From the NCBI GenBank assembly GCA_052380005.1, contig JBQTCJ010000002.1: 64,000 bases of DNA, one strand, 5' to 3'. This stretch comes from Salinarimonas sp052380005 (lineage in GTDB: Bacteria > Pseudomonadota > Alphaproteobacteria > Rhizobiales > Beijerinckiaceae). A model generated the notes under the pieces. That model worked only from the letters and a program-made list of their open reading frames with translations, did no database searches and had not been told where the DNA came from. Each line of letters starts with the position of its first letter. Position 1 is the first letter of the stretch. The position numbers were made by a program, and so were the translations under genes. Below, one piece after another: positions 15,611-25,311 of this stretch.

Positions 15611-16933
15611 TCACCGCCCCAGCACCGCCTCCGGCAGCCCCGTCACGATCTCCGGCACCAGCCAGCAGATCGCGAGCCCCAGCGCCTGGAGCGCCACGAA
15701 GGCGGGGGCGGCGCGGTAGAGGTCGGCCAGCGTCACCGAGGGCGGGGCGACTGACTTGAGGTAGAACAGGTTGTAGCCGAAGGGCGGCGTCAGGTAGGCC
15801 ATCTCGAGGTTGAGGATGACGAGGCCGCCGAAGAGGATCGGGTCGAAGCCGATCGCGGTCACGATGGGGATGAAGATCGGCATCGTCAGGAACAGGATGC
15901 CGATCGGGTCCATGACGAAGCCGAGCGCGAAGACGATCGCCATCATCGAGAGCACCACCGCGCCGGGCGGCAGGTCGAGGCCCTCGACGAGGCCGCGGAT
16001 GAAGGTCTCCCCGCCGGTGCCGGAATAGACCGCCACGAACAGGAGCGCGTTGATCGCGATCCACATCACCATGGCGGTCTGCCGGCCGGTCTCCAGCGCC
16101 ATGGTCGCGAGGTCGCCCGCCCGCAGGCGCCGCTGGAGCGCGGCGACGAGGAGGCTCGTCGCAGCCCCCATGGCGGCGGCCTCGGTGGGGCTCGCGAGGC
16201 CGGCGAACATCGAGCCGAGCACGGCGAGGACGACGACGATGGCCGGGACGACGCGCAGCGTCGCGACGAGCCGCTCGCGCCGCCCGACCTTCGCCCGCTC
16301 CGCTTTCGGCAACGCGGGCGCGAGGCGCGGGTCGAGCCCCGCGCGCACCAGCACGTAGGTGCAGAACAGCGCGGTCAGCAGCAGCCCCGGCCCGACGCCG
16401 GCGAGGAACATCTTGCCGATTGAGACGCCGGCGAGCCCGCTGTAGACGATGGCGATCAGGCTCGGCGGGATCAGCTGCCCGAGCGCCCCGCCAGCGAGGA
16501 TGACGCCGAGCGCGATACCCCGGTCGTAGCCGCGCTCCAGCATGGCCGGCAGCGCGAGCCGCCCCATCGCCATCACGCCCACCGCGCTCACCCCCGACAT
16601 CGCCGCGATCCCCGCGCAGGCGAGCACGGTGCCCACCGCGAGCCCGCCGCGCAGCGCGCCCATCCACAGGTGCATGGCCGCGTAGAGGTCGTCGGCGATG
16701 CCGGCGCGGGCGAGCACGCTCGCCATGAACATGAAGAAGGGCAGGGCGATTAGCGTCTGGTTGGAGAGCGCGCCGGCGACCTGGCTCGACAGCAGGAAGG
16801 CCGAGAACGGCCCCCATTCGACGAAGCCCACGACGATGGCGACGATGCCGAGCGCGAAGGCGATCGGCACGCCGATCAGCACCGTCGCGAACAGGAGCCC
16901 GAACAGGACGAGGGTGAGCGCCGCGCCCTCCAT
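15611..16933 (-). CDS. dctM: TRAP transporter large permease (DctM family)
   Basis: This 440-residue protein with about twelve hydrophobic segments is the main membrane component of a tripartite ATP-independent periplasmic transporter, driven by a sodium or proton gradient. Family segments are FFMFMASVLARAGIADDLY, GVSAVGVMAMGRLALP, GGALGQLIPPSLIAIVY, ASPTEAAAMGA and EMAYLTPPFGYNLFYLK. The start overlaps the DctQ stop by one base (TGATG). Gene order is dctP-dctQ-dctM. The substrate cannot be read from the permease. Confidence 0.92.
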   Translation of the reverse strand: MEGAALTLVLFGLLFATVLIGVPIAFALGIVAIVVGFVEWGPFSAFLLSSQVAGALSNQTLIALPFFMFMASVLARAGIADDLYAAMHLWMGALRGGLAVGTVLACAGIAAMSGVSAVGVMAMGRLALPAMLERGYDRGIALGVILAGGALGQLIPPSLIAIVYSGLAGVSIGKMFLAGVGPGLLLTALFCTYVLVRAGLDPRLAPALPKAERAKVGRRERLVATLRVVPAIVVVLAVLGSMFAGLASPTEAAAMGAATSLLVAALQRRLRAGDLATMALETGRQTAMVMWIAINALLFVAVYSGTGGETFIRGLVEGLDLPPGAVVLSMMAIVFALGFVMDPIGILFLTMPIFIPIVTAIGFDPILFGGLVILNLEMAYLTPPFGYNLFYLKSVAPPSVTLADLYRAAPAFVALQALGLAICWLVPEIVTGLPEAVLGR

Positions 16934-17415
16934 CACGGCCCCCGCGCGGCGCGGCGCAGCTCCGCGACCGCGATCGCCAGGGCCTGGAGCGCCATCAGCG
17001 CGATCGAGAGCCCGACGATCACCCAGGAGGGCCAGATCGGCGGATCCCAGGGCGTGCGCGTCCGCTCGAGCCTCGCGACGGCGTCGATGACGCGGGCGTG
17101 GACGATGACGCCGAGCACCACGAGGTAGGCGAGCACGAGGAGGTGGGCGATCCCGTCGAGCGCCGCGCGCACCCGCGGCGGCACGATCTGGTGGAGAAGG
17201 TCGACCTGCACGTGGGCGCGGGCCTTCAGCGCCTCCGCGCCGCACAGGAAGAACAGCGCGCCGAACAGGATCTGGGTGAGCTCGCCCGCCCAGATCGTCG
17301 GCGCGCCGAAGGCGTAGCGCGCGCCCACCTCCCACACGACGATCGCGATCATGGGCAGCACGAGCAGGCTCGCGAGCCGGCCCACGCGCGCGACGATCGC
17401 CTCGATCACGGCCAT
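16933..17415 (-). CDS. dctQ: TRAP transporter small permease (DctQ family)
   Basis: This 160-residue protein has four hydrophobic helices and the DctQ traits VVWEVGARYAFGAPTIWAGELTQILF and HVQVDLLHQIVPPRVRAALD. It pairs with the large permease in the inner membrane. The ATG at 17415 lies 38 bases after the dctP stop, and its end overlaps dctM. Confidence 0.9.
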   Translation of the reverse strand: MAVIEAIVARVGRLASLLVLPMIAIVVWEVGARYAFGAPTIWAGELTQILFGALFFLCGAEALKARAHVQVDLLHQIVPPRVRAALDGIAHLLVLAYLVVLGVIVHARVIDAVARLERTRTPWDPPIWPSWVIVGLSIALMALQALAIAVAELRRAARGP

Positions 17416-17453
17416 GGCACGCCCTCCCCGCACGCCCTCCCCGGCTTCGCGCG

Positions 17454-18497
17454 TCAGTCGGCGACGGCGTGGCCGAGCGAGCGCAGGTAGGCGTTGCGCG
17501 AGGCGAAGGCTGCGGCGAAGGCCTCCGAGCGGGGCAGGTAGACCTCCTTCATCACCGCCACGCGCGTCTCCTCGACGCGGCGCATGTCGTCCGCCGGCCA
17601 TTCGAGGAAGGTCGCGCCGGCGTCCGCCATCTCGCGCATCAGCCGTGCCTCCTCGGCCTTCGCGGTGCGCCACCAGTCGAAGGCGGCGGCGCGCAGGGCC
17701 GCGTCGACGACGGCCTTCAGGTCGTCCGGCAGCGCCTCCCAGGCGTCGCCGTTGACGATCCAGTCCGAGGAGCCGCCGGCGGTGAAGGAGGGCAGCACGA
17801 CCCAGGGGGCGACCTCCTGCCAGCCGAGGCCGTGGTGGATCGGCAGCGAGGTGAACTCCGCCCCCTCGATCACGCCGCGCTGGAGGCCGGTGTAGATCTC
17901 CTCCGCGGGCATCGAGACCACGGCCGCCCCGAGCCGGCTGAAGGCGTCGGCGGTCAGCCCCGTGGAGCGGATCTTCACGCCCTCGAGCGCGTCGAGGCTC
18001 TCCACCGGCTCGGTCAGCCAGAGCTGCTCGCCGAGCAGCGGCGAGACGCCGAGATAGTGCAGGCCGTGCTCCGCGAGCACCGGCCGCAGCAGGTCGGCGC
18101 CGCCGCCGTCGTAGAACCAGCCGACGCCCTGGAGCGGATCGTAGCCCGCTGCCCACTCGTTGATGCCGTAGAGCGCGGGCTCGCGGCCGACGTAGTAGAC
18201 GAGATAGGTGTGGCCGAGCTCCAGCGCGCCGGCGCGGACCGCCTCGACCACTTCCGGCGTCGGCACGAGCTGGCCCGCCGGGAACACGTCGATGCGCATG
18301 CGCCCGTTCGAGGCCTCGGCGACGCGGTCGGCGAAGCTGCGCACGAGAGCGTCGAGCTCGGTCGTCGCGGCACCCGCGACCGTCTGCATGCGCCAGGTGA
18401 CCTCGGCGGCGGCGGCGGGCGTCGGGGCGAGGGCGAGCCCGGGGCTCAAGGCGAGCGTGGCGGCGGCGAGGGCGGTCGCGGGGAGACGAGCGCGCAT
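17454..18497 (-). CDS. dctP: TRAP transporter substrate-binding protein (DctP family)
   Basis: This 347-residue periplasmic binding protein has a Sec signal peptide (about residues 1-32, ending APTPAAAA). Ligand-pocket landmarks are IRSTGLTADAFSRLGAAVVSMPAEEIYTGLQRGVIEGAEF, containing the conserved Arg expected to bind a carboxylate, and PSFTAGGSSDWIVN. The start ATG 18497 is preceded by GGAGGA. The tryptophan-rich pocket suggests a carboxylated organic acid, but the ligand is unknown. It is transcribed away from the TetR gene, with a 397-base intergenic region between. Confidence 0.9.
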   Translation of the reverse strand: MRARLPATALAAATLALSPGLALAPTPAAAAEVTWRMQTVAGAATTELDALVRSFADRVAEASNGRMRIDVFPAGQLVPTPEVVEAVRAGALELGHTYLVYYVGREPALYGINEWAAGYDPLQGVGWFYDGGGADLLRPVLAEHGLHYLGVSPLLGEQLWLTEPVESLDALEGVKIRSTGLTADAFSRLGAAVVSMPAEEIYTGLQRGVIEGAEFTSLPIHHGLGWQEVAPWVVLPSFTAGGSSDWIVNGDAWEALPDDLKAVVDAALRAAAFDWWRTAKAEEARLMREMADAGATFLEWPADDMRRVEETRVAVMKEVYLPRSEAFAAAFASRNAYLRSLGHAVAD

Positions 18498-18793
18498 GGC
18501 GAGATCCTCCGGGATGGCCGGCCGGCGCCGGCACCCGAAGGGTTCGCGGCGGGCCGGGAATGTGTGACGGGACCGGAACGGGGCGGCTGCTCCAGCGGAC
18601 CCGACCACGAAATCAGTATTCGAACAACTCTTGATAGATCGCCTTGCTGCTACAATGGTGTTGCGATTGCTGTTGCAGCGATGCTGGATAGCGCTCACCA
18701 GCGGAACGCCCGCGGGGCAGTCATGCCGCACCGCAACGAAGAAAGTCCCATCAGTGCGCATCTCTCCTTGACAACCTGTCGCAGCGGGCGCAA

Positions 18794-18809
18794 ATGAACC
18801 CTCGTTCAT
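18794..18809 (+). promoter_or_regulatory. Operator-like inverted repeat, copy 1
   Basis: Perfect 6-bp arms ATGAAC / GTTCAT with spacer CCTC. The core resembles copy 2 just downstream, as expected for two sites of one TetR/AcrR-type regulator. It lies about 20 bases after the TTGACA hexamer, so a bound repressor would block the promoter. Confidence 0.6.
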
Positions 18810-18812
18810 CCC

Positions 18813-18836
18813 GATTGAATGAGCGTTCATTCAATC
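18813..18836 (+). promoter_or_regulatory. Operator-like inverted repeat, copy 2
   Basis: Perfect 10-bp arms GATTGAATGA / TCATTCAATC flank the spacer GCGT. It is 58 bases before the start of the TetR-family gene and A+T-rich against a 70% G+C background. Autorepression of the efflux operon is the natural reading. Confidence 0.75.
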
Positions 18837-18894
18837 GTGGCCGTATGCATCACCAGCGGCAGCGGGCGGTTGCCGTGATCGGAAGCGAGAGACC

Positions 18895-19581
18895 ATGGAC
18901 GACCGAGCACAGGGCGCGAGCGCGCCGAGCGCGCAGCCCCTCGCCCAGGACCGGCGCCTCGCCATCCTGGACGCGGCGGAGCTGTGCTTCGCCCGGGCGG
19001 GCTTCCATCGCACGACGATGCAGGACATCGCCGCCGCCGCCGGCATGTCGGTGGGCAACCTCTACCGCTACTTCGCCAACAAGGACGCCGTGATCATCGC
19101 CCTCGGAGAGCGCGACCGCACCGAGGTGGCGCGCGACTTCGCAGCGCTCGACGATGCGCAGGACTTCCTCGCCGCCTTCCGCGCCATCGGCGAGAAGCAC
19201 CTGCGGGCCATGCCCGCGACGCGCTCCGCGATCTGCCTCGAGATCTGGGCGGAGGCGACGCGCAACGCCGTCTTCGCCGAGATCACCCGGGCCTTCGAGA
19301 CCGAGGTGACCGGCCGGCTGGAGCGCGCCTTCGCGCTCGCCCAGGCGCGTGGCGCCATCCGTTCCAAGGCCGACCCTCGCGCGCTCGCGGTGACGATCGG
19401 GACGCTGGCCGACGGTCTGTTCGTGCGGCGCGCGGTCTCCCAATCCTTCGACGCGGGCGCCGAGATCGACCGCGTCCTGGCGCTCGTCGGCGCCATCCTC
19501 CACGGCGCCATCGACGGCGCATCGACCGCATCCGAGCCCGGGCCGGAGCGCCCGGCGACGTCCCCCGAGGTTCTGCAATGA
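18895..19581 (+). CDS. TetR/AcrR family repressor of the efflux operon
   Basis: This 228-residue regulator has an N-terminal helix-turn-helix (RRLAILDAAELCFARAGFHRTTMQDIAAAAGMSVGNLYRYFANKDAVI, about residues 21-68) and a helical ligand-binding region with CLEIWAEATRN. The end overlaps the membrane-fusion-protein gene by four bases (ATGA), so it is the first gene of the operon it probably controls through the two palindromes upstream. The inducer is unknown, probably a substrate of the pump. Confidence 0.9.
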   Translation: MDDRAQGASAPSAQPLAQDRRLAILDAAELCFARAGFHRTTMQDIAAAAGMSVGNLYRYFANKDAVIIALGERDRTEVARDFAALDDAQDFLAAFRAIGEKHLRAMPATRSAICLEIWAEATRNAVFAEITRAFETEVTGRLERAFALAQARGAIRSKADPRALAVTIGTLADGLFVRRAVSQSFDAGAEIDRVLALVGAILHGAIDGASTASEPGPERPATSPEVLQ

Positions 19582-20687
19582 ACGCCTCCCGTATCGCATC
19601 GATCGCCATCGTCATCGGCGCCGTCGCCTGGGTGGCGTCCGGCCAGGCGGTGGTCACGGCGCTCCTCGGCGAGCCGAAGGCGGCCGTCGCCGCCGCGCCG
19701 CAGCCCGAGGGAGGGGCGGCCGAGGAGCACGATCTCTTCGCCGTCGCGGTCCACCGCGTGCCGGTGGTCGATCACGCCCGCACGATCACGCTCTCGGGCT
19801 TCACCCGGGCCGACCGCCGCGCGTCCGCCGTCACCCGTGCCCAGGGCACCGTCGTCGAGCTCGCGGTGCGCCGCGGGACCGAGGTGGCGGAGGGCGACGT
19901 CGTCGCCGTCCTCTCCGACGAGGCCCGCGAGGCGCAGGTCGTCCAGGCCCGCGCCCGGCTCGAGCAGCGGATCGCCGAGGGCGAGGCGCGCATGCGCCTC
20001 ATCGAGAACGGCACGCTGCCCGCCCTCCAGCGCCCCGAGATCGAGGCGGACCTCAAGAGCGCCGAAGCGGCGCTCGCCCAGGCCGAGGCGGAGGCCGCCC
20101 GCGGCTTCGTGCGCGCGCCGCTCGCCGGCGTGGTCGACGCGGTCCCCGCCGAGCTCGGCCAGGCGCTCCAGGTCGGCGATCCGGTGGCCGAGATCATCGC
20201 GCTCGACCCGATGCTCGTCGTCGTCGAGATCGCCGAGCGCCAGCTCGGCGGCGTGCGCGTCGGTGATCATGCCGAGGTGCGGCTCGTCACCGGCCAGACG
20301 GCGCGGGGCGAGGTGCGCTTCGTCTCGAACCGCGCATCCGAGGGCACGCGCACCTACCGCGTCGAGATCGGCATCGACAACGCCGAGGGCGCCATCGCCG
20401 ACGGCATCACCGCAGAGGCGACGCTCGCGCTCGCCGCCGTGCCGGCCGCCGAGATCCCGCGCTCGGCTCTCACCTTCTCGGGCGAGGGCACGCTCGGCGT
20501 GCGGATCGTCGACGCGGAGGAGCGCGTGGCGTTCGTCCCGGTCGGGCTCGTCGAGGACGGGCGCGAGACGCTGTGGGTGTCGGGCATCCCCGACGGCGCC
20601 GCCGTGATCGTGCAGGGCCAGGACTTCGTCGTCGAGGGCCAGCACGTCGCGCCGGTGCCCTTCGCGCTGGCCGCCGCGCGCCGCTGA
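19578..20687 (+). CDS. RND efflux periplasmic adaptor (membrane fusion protein)
   Basis: This 369-residue adaptor has an N-terminal membrane anchor (IASIAIVIGAVAWVASGQAVV) and the split biotinyl-lipoyl motif (TVVELAVRRGTEVAEGDVVAVLS and GFVRAPLAGVVDAVPAELGQALQVGDPVAEI). A helical hairpin (about residues 115-175) lies between them, and the beta-barrel and membrane-proximal regions follow. ATG 19578 overlaps the TetR stop. It connects the inner-membrane pump at 20742 to an outer-membrane channel that is not encoded here. Confidence 0.9.
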   Translation: MNASRIASIAIVIGAVAWVASGQAVVTALLGEPKAAVAAAPQPEGGAAEEHDLFAVAVHRVPVVDHARTITLSGFTRADRRASAVTRAQGTVVELAVRRGTEVAEGDVVAVLSDEAREAQVVQARARLEQRIAEGEARMRLIENGTLPALQRPEIEADLKSAEAALAQAEAEAARGFVRAPLAGVVDAVPAELGQALQVGDPVAEIIALDPMLVVVEIAERQLGGVRVGDHAEVRLVTGQTARGEVRFVSNRASEGTRTYRVEIGIDNAEGAIADGITAEATLALAAVPAAEIPRSALTFSGEGTLGVRIVDAEERVAFVPVGLVEDGRETLWVSGIPDGAAVIVQGQDFVVEGQHVAPVPFALAAARR

Positions 20688-20741
20688 TCGGCCGCGCGGA
20701 CATCCTCGAGACTGGAGCCCGGCGCCGAGCCGGGGAGACCG

Positions 20742-23700
20742 ATGGGCAGAATCGTCGACTACGCCATCTCGCACGCGCGCCTGACGCTCGCGATCCTGGC
20801 CTTCGTCCTGATCGCGGGCTTCGTCGCCTATCAGGAGATCCCCAAGGAGGCCGAGCCGGACGTCCAGGTCCCGCTCGTCTACGTGGGCCTGCATCAGCGC
20901 GGCATCTCGCCGGAGGATGCCGAGCGGCTGCTGCTGCGTCCCATGGAGACGAAGCTCAAGTCGGTCGAGAGCGTCAAGGAGATGCGCTCGGCCGCCTACG
21001 AGGGCGGCGGCTTCGTGCTGCTCGAGTTCGAGGCCGGCTTCGACGGCGACGCGGCGCTCGCCGACGTGCGCGCCAAGGTCGACTCGGCGCGCAGCGAGCT
21101 GCCGCGCGACGCCGACGAGCCGACGGTGGAGGAAGTCAACCTCTCGCTCTTCCCCGTGCTCGTCGTCGGGCTCGGCGGCGACATCCCCGAGCGCACGCTG
21201 CTGCGGCTCGCGCGCGACGCGGAGACCGCGATCGAGCAGGTGCCGGGCGTCCTCTCGGCGGAGCTGCGCGGCGCGCGCGACGAGGTCGTCGAGATCATCG
21301 CCGAGCCGATGCTGCTGCGCTCCTACGGGCTCGACCTCACCGACGTGATCAACGCCTTCAACGCCGGCAACAGCCTCGTCGCCGCCGGCGCGCTCGAGGG
21401 CGACACCGGCCGTTTCGCCGTGAAGGTGCCCGCGCTCATCGAGAACGCGCAGGACATCCTCGACTTCCCCATCGCCGCGAGCGGGGACGCCGTCGTGCGG
21501 CTCGGCGACGTCGCCGAGGTGCGCCCCACCTTCAAGGACCCGGACTCGATCACGCGCATCAACGGCAAGCCGGCGATCGTGCTCGAGGTCTCCAAGCGCA
21601 CCGGCGCGAACCTGATCGAGACGGTCGACGCCGTGAAGGCCACCGTCGAGGCCCTGCGCCAGACCTGGCCGGCGACGGTCGAGATCACCTTCTCGCAGGA
21701 CAAGTCCGGCGACATCCGCACGATGCTCCACGAGCTGCAGAACTCGGTCATCACCGCGGTGCTGCTCGTCATCGTGATCATGCTCTACACGCTCGGCGCG
21801 CGGGCCTCGATCTTCATCGGAATCGCCATCCCCGGCGCCTTCCTGGCGGGCATCCTCGCGCTCTACCTCGCGGGGCTGACCGTCAACATCGTCGTCCTGT
21901 TCTCGCTCATCCTGGCGGTGGGCATGCTCGTCGACGACGCGATCATCGTCTCGGAATTCGCCGAGCGGCGCATGAGCGAGGGCATGGCCGCCCCGCAGGC
22001 CTACGCGCTCGCCGCCAAGCGCATGGCGGGGCCGGTGATCGCGGCGACGGCGACGCGCGTCGCCGCCTTCTCGCCGCTGCTGTTCTGGCCGGGCATCGTC
22101 GGCGAGTTCATGATGTACATGCCGCTGACGCTGATCGCCACGCTCTCGGCGTCCCTCGTCATCGCGCTGATCTTCACCCCGACGCTGGGCGCGCTCCTCG
22201 CCAAGCCGCCGAAGGAGACCCACGAGGAAGGGCATCTGCCCGAGCGTGGCGCCTATCTCGGCCTCATCCGCCTCGTCACCCGCCATCCGGTCGTGACGAT
22301 CGCGCTCACCGTCGCGCTCCTCGTCTCCGTGGTGCAGACCTACGGCCGCTACGGCAACGGCGTCGAGTTCTTCCCCGACGTCGAGCCCGAATTCGCACTC
22401 GTCCAGGTCCGCGCCCGCGGCAACCTCGCCATCCAGGAGAAGGACGCGCTCGTGCGCGCGGTCGAGGAGCGGCTCATCGGAATGGACGAGCTCGAGACGG
22501 TCTACGCCCGTGTCGGCTCGGGCCAGCGCGGCTCGCAGGAGGTGACGGAGGACACGGTCGGCACGGTTCAGTTCGAGCTCGTCGACTGGCGCGAGCGCCG
22601 CTCCGCGTCCGAGATCATGGCGGACATCCGTGGACGCACGGCCGACATTCCCGGCGCGATCATCGAGGTGACGAAGCCCGCCGCCGGTCCCCCGACCGGC
22701 AAGCCGATCACGATCGAGGTCGGCGCGATCGACCCGGCGCGCCTGTTCCCGGCGGCGCAGCGCGTGGCCGAGCTGCTGCGCGCCGTGCCCGAGGCACGCG
22801 ACGTCGACGACGGCCTGCCGCTGCCGGGCGTCGACTGGACGCTCGAGGTCGACAAGGCCGAGGCCGCCCGCTACGGCGCCAATGCGCTCACCGTCGGCAA
22901 CGTGGTGCAGCTCGTCACCAACGGGCTCAAGGTCACCGAGTACCGGCCCAACGACACCGACACCTCGGTCGACGTGCTCGTGCGCTTCCCCGAGGAGCGG
23001 CGCTCGCTCGACCAGCTCGACGAGCTGCGGGTGAACACGCCCGCGGGCTCGGTGCCGATCGCGAACTTCGTCACCCGCGAGCCGGTGGAGCGCGTGGGGC
23101 TGATCAACCGCGTCGACGGACGGCGCGTCGTCACCGTCACGGCGAACGTGGCGGAGGGCGTGCAGTCGGCCGCGGTGCAGGCGGCGGTGGAGGCGCAGCT
23201 CGCCCGGCTGGACCTCGGCCCGGGCATCACCTGGCGCATGAAGGGCGAGGACGAGGAGCGCGAGAAGGCGAGCGCCTTCCTCGTCACCGCCTTCGGCGCG
23301 GCGCTGTTCCTGATCTTCGCCATCCTGCTCGCGCAGTTCAACAAGTTCACGAGCGTGCTGATCACGCTCTCGGCCGTCATCATGTCGACGATCGGCGTGC
23401 TGATCGGGCTCATGGTCATGGGCCAGGCCTTCGGCGTGGTGATGACCGGCATCGGCGTCATCGCCAATGCGGGCGTGATCGTGAACAACAACATCGTGCT
23501 CATCGACACCTACGACCGGCTGCGCCGGGAGGGCGTCGAGGCCAGGCTCGCGATCCTGCGGACCTGCCACGAGCGCGCGCGCCCGGTGCTGCTCACCGCC
23601 GTCACCGCCGTGCTCGGCGTGCTCGGCATCGCCTTCGGCGTGAACATCGACTTCGTCCAGCGGGCGGTCGACGTCGGGGCGCCCTCCACGCAATGGTGGG

Positions 23701-23888
23701 TTCAGCTCTCCACCGCGATCGTGTTCGGCCTCTCCTTCGCGACCATGCTGACGCTGATCGTCACGCCGGCGATGCTGATGGCGCTCGCGGATCTCGCCGC
23801 CTGGAACGCCCGGCGCAAGGCGCGTCAGGCGGATCGTAAGGCCGCCAAGGCGGCCGCCCGCGCCCCGGCGGCGGTGCCCGCCGAGTGA
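20742..23888 (+). CDS. RND family multidrug efflux permease
   Basis: This 1048-residue proton-driven pump has twelve transmembrane helices and two large periplasmic domains. The TM4 proton-relay pair is visible in LAVGMLVDDAIIVSEF, and the second half carries GVIANAGVIVNNNIVLID. The N-terminus (IVDYAISHARLTLAILAFVLIAGFVAYQEIPKEAEPDVQVP) fits the acriflavine-resistance group more than the AcrB drug pumps. The operon is TetR-adaptor-pump with no outer-membrane factor, so it probably uses a TolC-like protein encoded elsewhere. Confidence 0.93.
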   Translation: MGRIVDYAISHARLTLAILAFVLIAGFVAYQEIPKEAEPDVQVPLVYVGLHQRGISPEDAERLLLRPMETKLKSVESVKEMRSAAYEGGGFVLLEFEAGFDGDAALADVRAKVDSARSELPRDADEPTVEEVNLSLFPVLVVGLGGDIPERTLLRLARDAETAIEQVPGVLSAELRGARDEVVEIIAEPMLLRSYGLDLTDVINAFNAGNSLVAAGALEGDTGRFAVKVPALIENAQDILDFPIAASGDAVVRLGDVAEVRPTFKDPDSITRINGKPAIVLEVSKRTGANLIETVDAVKATVEALRQTWPATVEITFSQDKSGDIRTMLHELQNSVITAVLLVIVIMLYTLGARASIFIGIAIPGAFLAGILALYLAGLTVNIVVLFSLILAVGMLVDDAIIVSEFAERRMSEGMAAPQAYALAAKRMAGPVIAATATRVAAFSPLLFWPGIVGEFMMYMPLTLIATLSASLVIALIFTPTLGALLAKPPKETHEEGHLPERGAYLGLIRLVTRHPVVTIALTVALLVSVVQTYGRYGNGVEFFPDVEPEFALVQVRARGNLAIQEKDALVRAVEERLIGMDELETVYARVGSGQRGSQEVTEDTVGTVQFELVDWRERRSASEIMADIRGRTADIPGAIIEVTKPAAGPPTGKPITIEVGAIDPARLFPAAQRVAELLRAVPEARDVDDGLPLPGVDWTLEVDKAEAARYGANALTVGNVVQLVTNGLKVTEYRPNDTDTSVDVLVRFPEERRSLDQLDELRVNTPAGSVPIANFVTREPVERVGLINRVDGRRVVTVTANVAEGVQSAAVQAAVEAQLARLDLGPGITWRMKGEDEEREKASAFLVTAFGAALFLIFAILLAQFNKFTSVLITLSAVIMSTIGVLIGLMVMGQAFGVVMTGIGVIANAGVIVNNNIVLIDTYDRLRREGVEARLAILRTCHERARPVLLTAVTAVLGVLGIAFGVNIDFVQRAVDVGAPSTQWWVQLSTAIVFGLSFATMLTLIVTPAMLMALADLAAWNARRKARQADRKAAKAAARAPAAVPAE

Positions 23889-23935
23889 CGCCCCCCGAGT
23901 GATCGGTCGCGTGATCGAGGTCGTGAGCGGCGGCC

Positions 23936-25072
23936 TCAGGCACTCTCGCGCGCGGGGACGCGCTTCACCCGCGCGCGGGCGTCACGCTGCCAGCGCTCCG
24001 TCGCCACGCGGGCGTGGAACAGCGGATCGCCGGGACGCAGGTTGACCGCCAGGTCGGCGATGGCGACGCGGTCCGGATAGAGCGTCTCGAGCACGCTGCC
24101 CGGCAGCGTCGCCGAGTCGAGCCGGTCGCAGAATCGCTCCTCGTGGAGAGCCCGCACGATCGCGTCCTCCAGCAGCACGCCCGGGCCGAGCGCGCGGTGG
24201 CGCTCGTCGTAGGCGGTCTTGACCAGGAAAGCGGTGCCGGCGCTCACCAGCGCGAGGCTCGCGGCGATCGGCGCGTCGTCGAGCGCGATGACGTCGGCGC
24301 GCGCCGTAACCGGGCCGCGGGCGGAGAGGAACAGCTCGCGCGCGAAGGCGCGGGTGACCGGGTCCGTCCCGAGCGCCGTGCCCAGGCGCCCCTTCCAGCC
24401 GCCGGTCTCGAGCGTCATGAAGTCGTCCACCGCCCGCGCCAGCGCCGCGCCGCCGCGGGCGACCCGATGGGCGACGCGTCCGCGCTCGGCGAGGCGGCGC
24501 CGGCAGCGCTCGAGCCCCTTGCGCCGGGAGCGGCCGAGCGCCTCTGCGACGTAGGCCTCGTAGTGCGTGCGCACCGAGAGGACCGGCCTCTGGAACGGCG
24601 CCAGCGCCGCGACGTCCGCGCCGATGCGCGCGAAAGCCTCGCGCACAGCGATACCGATCGGCGAGGCGACGGGGAGCATCGGGAACAGGAAGGCGCCGCC
24701 CCTGCAGGCGCGGCGGATCGCGCGCACGAGCCCGTCCGCCCAGCCGTCCGGCGCGTCGCGGGCGACCAGCGGCGTCGAGAGCGTCGAGAAGGGCGAGCCG
24801 AGCACGCCGGGCGCGTCGCACCAGCCGAGCCGGCCCGCGCGGGCCGTCACCGGCAGGAGCGCCACCAGCCGCGCCCCGGAGCGGACGCAGGCGAAGCGTG
24901 GGCGCGGCGCGCAGAAGCGGTGGGCGAGATGGGTGTCGACGAGCGGGCGGGTGAAGAACGGGTTCGCGGCGCGGGCGTTCGAAGCGAGCGCGTCCCAGGC
25001 GTCGCGCTCGCCTTCCAGCCCCTCGCGGTCGAGGATGTCGATCGTCATCGCAGGCATGGGTCGGCAGTCCAT
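23936..25072 (-). CDS. GNAT/FemAB-like acetyltransferase (BioF2/CelD-type)
   Basis: This protein of up to 378 residues resembles the Acetyltransf_6 (FemAB/CelD-like) group: FFTRPLVDTHLA near the start, SRRKGLERCRRRLAERG in the middle, then FMTLETGGWKGRLGTAL and AFLVKTAYDERHRALGPGVLLEDAIVRAL. It has no membrane span or signal peptide. Such proteins transfer acyl or aminoacyl groups, often in envelope or polysaccharide work; the substrate is unknown. ATG 25072, 25057 and 25048 are all possible starts, and no ribosome site decides between them. It converges with the efflux operon. Confidence 0.8.
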   Translation of the reverse strand: MDCRPMPAMTIDILDREGLEGERDAWDALASNARAANPFFTRPLVDTHLAHRFCAPRPRFACVRSGARLVALLPVTARAGRLGWCDAPGVLGSPFSTLSTPLVARDAPDGWADGLVRAIRRACRGGAFLFPMLPVASPIGIAVREAFARIGADVAALAPFQRPVLSVRTHYEAYVAEALGRSRRKGLERCRRRLAERGRVAHRVARGGAALARAVDDFMTLETGGWKGRLGTALGTDPVTRAFARELFLSARGPVTARADVIALDDAPIAASLALVSAGTAFLVKTAYDERHRALGPGVLLEDAIVRALHEERFCDRLDSATLPGSVLETLYPDRVAIADLAVNLRPGDPLFHARVATERWQRDARARVKRVPARESA

Positions 25073-25311
25073 CCGCCGTCGGGTGCGCCCATCCGGCTTC
25101 CCGGAACGAACTTCGAGAGGGGGGCGGATGTTTCAGGAAAGATCGCCGGCGCGGCTGTGACCCGCGGACGCTCCGAACAAGTGTAAAGGATGGAACCGGA
25201 CGCGTCGCTCGCGGGTTGACGAGCGCTCGCGCATGCGGCCGGTCCGGCGGAGCTTGCTCGGGTTGCGCGTGGTGCGCACCGGAGGCGGAATTCTGTCGAT
25301 GAACCCCTGAC

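Larger units (their letters stand above)
18498..18894. promoter_or_regulatory. Divergent intergenic region between dctP and the tetR-type gene
   Basis: No gene is supported here. The part near dctP is probably its leader and promoter. A TTGACA hexamer at 18768-18773 could be a -35 box reading toward the TetR gene; the -10 box is not obvious. Two operator-like palindromes close to the TetR gene are listed separately. Confidence 0.6.

Noticed and set aside
19068..23693. 1541-codon open frame antisense to the efflux operon
   Set aside because: It is Arg/Asp/Gly-rich with no domain or ribosome site, as expected of a shadow frame in ~70% G+C DNA opposite a recognised RND operon.
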